From Candidatus Hydrogenedentes bacterium CG07_land_8_20_14_0_80_42_17 (GTDB lineage: Bacteria; UBA8481), in NCBI GenBank assembly GCA_002780065.1, contig PEWQ01000047.1, forward strand, positions 1 through 6,032: 6,032 nucleotides of DNA, written 5' to 3'. The stretch's first letter is position 1. The number at the start of each line of letters is the position of its first letter. The position numbers were made by a program, and so were the translations under genes. Under the pieces are notes generated by a model that searched no databases, had not been told where the DNA came from, and saw nothing but the letters and a program-made list of their open reading frames with translations. This document shows, in pieces, positions 5,801 through 6,032 of the stretch.

Positions 5801-6032
5801 ATTGGCGGATTGGCTGGAACTAGCGTTTTGATGGATAGAAACGAATCTGTCCACTGCGAGTGAATTGGCGAGATTGGTTCTGCCGCTGAGCGAAACGAAG
5901 ACATCACTGGCGCGTGTCATGTAAACAGTCGCGCCCTGAGCCGTCAAGAGGTCTCTGACGCGCGCACCGATTGTAAGTGCGCAGTCAGCTTCTCTCAAAC
6001 CTGTTGGACCAATAGCGCCCGGATCGCCGGGA
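2864..6032 (-). CDS. Mosaic amidase / lamin-tail / HKD-nuclease protein, 5' partial
   Basis: The frame is open to the window edge, so the N-terminus (signal peptide, first zinc His) is missing; the TTG at 5998 is an internal Leu, counted here as residue 1. Just before it the frame reads PGDPGAIGPTG, the usual Amidase_3 lead-in. Domains: Amidase_3 ~1-165 (zinc ligands E3 and H56 in SIHQNA, catalytic E128 in LVENSFISN); Ig/Fn3-like ~172-277; carboxypeptidase-regulatory-like ~281-358; lamin-tail domain ~366-518 (VVNEIMWDG, YIELYN); hydrophobic Ala/Ser/Pro linker ~527-577; beta-rich ~581-665; HKD domain 1 ~671-808 (H755, K757, D762, GSAN 769-772); ComEA-like helix-hairpin-helix ~828-890 (VDINKA, NGPF, VPGM); HKD domain 2 ~897-1042 (H986, K988, D993, GSAN 1004-1007). 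All visible catalytic residues are intact. By family knowledge it would cleave peptidoglycan stem peptides and hydrolyse phosphodiesters, probably DNA. Export is inferred from the domain set. The stop TAG lies in the first unit of the repeat array. Confidence 0.93.
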   Translation of the reverse strand, partial: PGDPGAIGPTGLREADCALTIGARVRDLLTAQGATVYMTRASDVFVSLSGRTNLANSLAVDRFVSIHQNASSSQSANYTGSHVYTSASQNSKDLASKTVNELDLYHKIGVVSTNIGIRGVHADNFHVVRETNMPAQLVENSFISNPTEEQKLKNISHLNSSADAIFKGIMTHLGKTVPSDAVPPVISHSAVSQAQEGSALQISATITDASGISSAKLYYRARGTSVWTSVTMVKGAGEIYSATIPSSIVTPSGVEYYIEASDAFSPSNLGRLPSGSPVSPFIVNVTASPKTGTLQGIVSDQTTGAKISGAEAVISPGGQKVYSSATGLYVFSNLTPGQYTVSVTKSGYSSNSGVRNVEAGSTWWNSIAISKLPAGPQAGDIVVNEIMWDGYEYIELYNRTSNDISIANWRITAGTGATTDRVQVIINSPAIIKAKGYYVAADAGALTGITVDEIDAQTWKQSGQIVTLWTGSPTNSSSQIIDRIGSTSAWFGGKNTTKGISMERKKPELAGTEPNSWQTSNGKVGSREGTAGAGNSSGLITQALVRKAASFMLAASSILPSQTPIIAAPISPQTISASLMPMLVAASSYEGSERFVTIEGPTLVSPGSVHTFTANAFEGDKLLTSVRFDVEFGNEPSVTVTKAVTVNTSKGKETLEGSLVVSVERQTGVISASLNQSNGQSRYESELSTMIRNASSSVKVAIYALDSRMDIDALIYAAENLGPENVQIVMDGSNYSSSLYSPYAKELEAAGITIVKSDQSGNALMHDKFAIIDERTVWVGSANMTVKDSYNNANNALVIRSNELASAYLSEFNRMWSGKFSTAKGGGISAQTTIRLPSDIVDINKARASTFAKLSGVSEELAANIISERKKNGPFTVIEDLLQVPGMDAAIFNAIRNRIAVDPVKSTIEAEVYFSPSGEIKNRIIEAIDGAQTEIAFAIFTFTDPDIASALERAKDRGVKVRGVADAWQALSELSQVSSLRDKGIDVKKDGASGLMHNKFMVVDPASSKPTLITGSANWTYSSSFRNDENLLVLKASKLASEYMSAFESYYSQGK

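Noticed and set aside
5996-5998. TTG as the start of the large gene
   Set aside because: The frame stays open to the window edge and the residues upstream (DPGAIGPTG) belong to the amidase domain, so this is an internal Leu.

Overview
The window looks like a chromosomal segment of a bacterium with moderate, AT-leaning base composition and the standard genetic code (TGA, TAA and TAG all end genes here). Every gene I accept is on the minus strand, so the biological reading order runs from position 6032 down to 1. The CoaBC and omega genes argue for a free-living-type metabolism rather than the most reduced candidate-phylum genomes. I cannot assign a phylum. Most starts have no Shine-Dalgarno sequence, and two genes have -35/-10 pairs placed so that transcription would begin at or near the start codon.

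Reading order: (1) Positions 6032-2864 hold the 3' three-quarters or more of a very large mosaic protein, open at the window edge. Its order is zinc N-acetylmuramoyl-L-alanine amidase, Ig/Fn3-like beta domain, carboxypeptidase-regulatory-like domain, lamin-tail domain, hydrophobic/low-complexity linker, first PLD-type HKD domain, ComEA-like helix-hairpin-helix, second HKD domain. It looks like a secreted or surface protein combining a peptidoglycan hydrolase with a DNA-binding HKD nuclease, and it is the most unusual object here. (2) Positions 2867-2695 are a nine-unit, 18-bp tandem array closed by a perfect 29-bp palindrome; its first unit supplies the stop codon of the large gene. (3) Positions 2686-2174 encode a small P-loop kinase resembling phage-type deoxynucleoside monophosphate kinases. 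(4) A likely operon follows: rpoZ (2088-1870), coaBC (1843-629) and a 91-residue protein carrying the catalytic tip of GreA without the GreA C-terminal domain (598-323). (5) Positions 327-1 look like decayed accessory DNA: a stretch reading like the end of a helix-turn-helix protein, then an AlbA_2/Schlafen-type gene cut off after about 64 codons.

How the genes fit together: rpoZ-coaBC is a widely conserved bacterial neighbourhood. Adding a GreA-tip protein behind it puts an RNA polymerase core subunit and a probable secondary-channel factor in one cluster. The large amidase-nuclease is separated from this housekeeping cluster by the repeat array and is probably an independent transcription unit. 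Family assignments come from motif recognition by eye; no database search was run.
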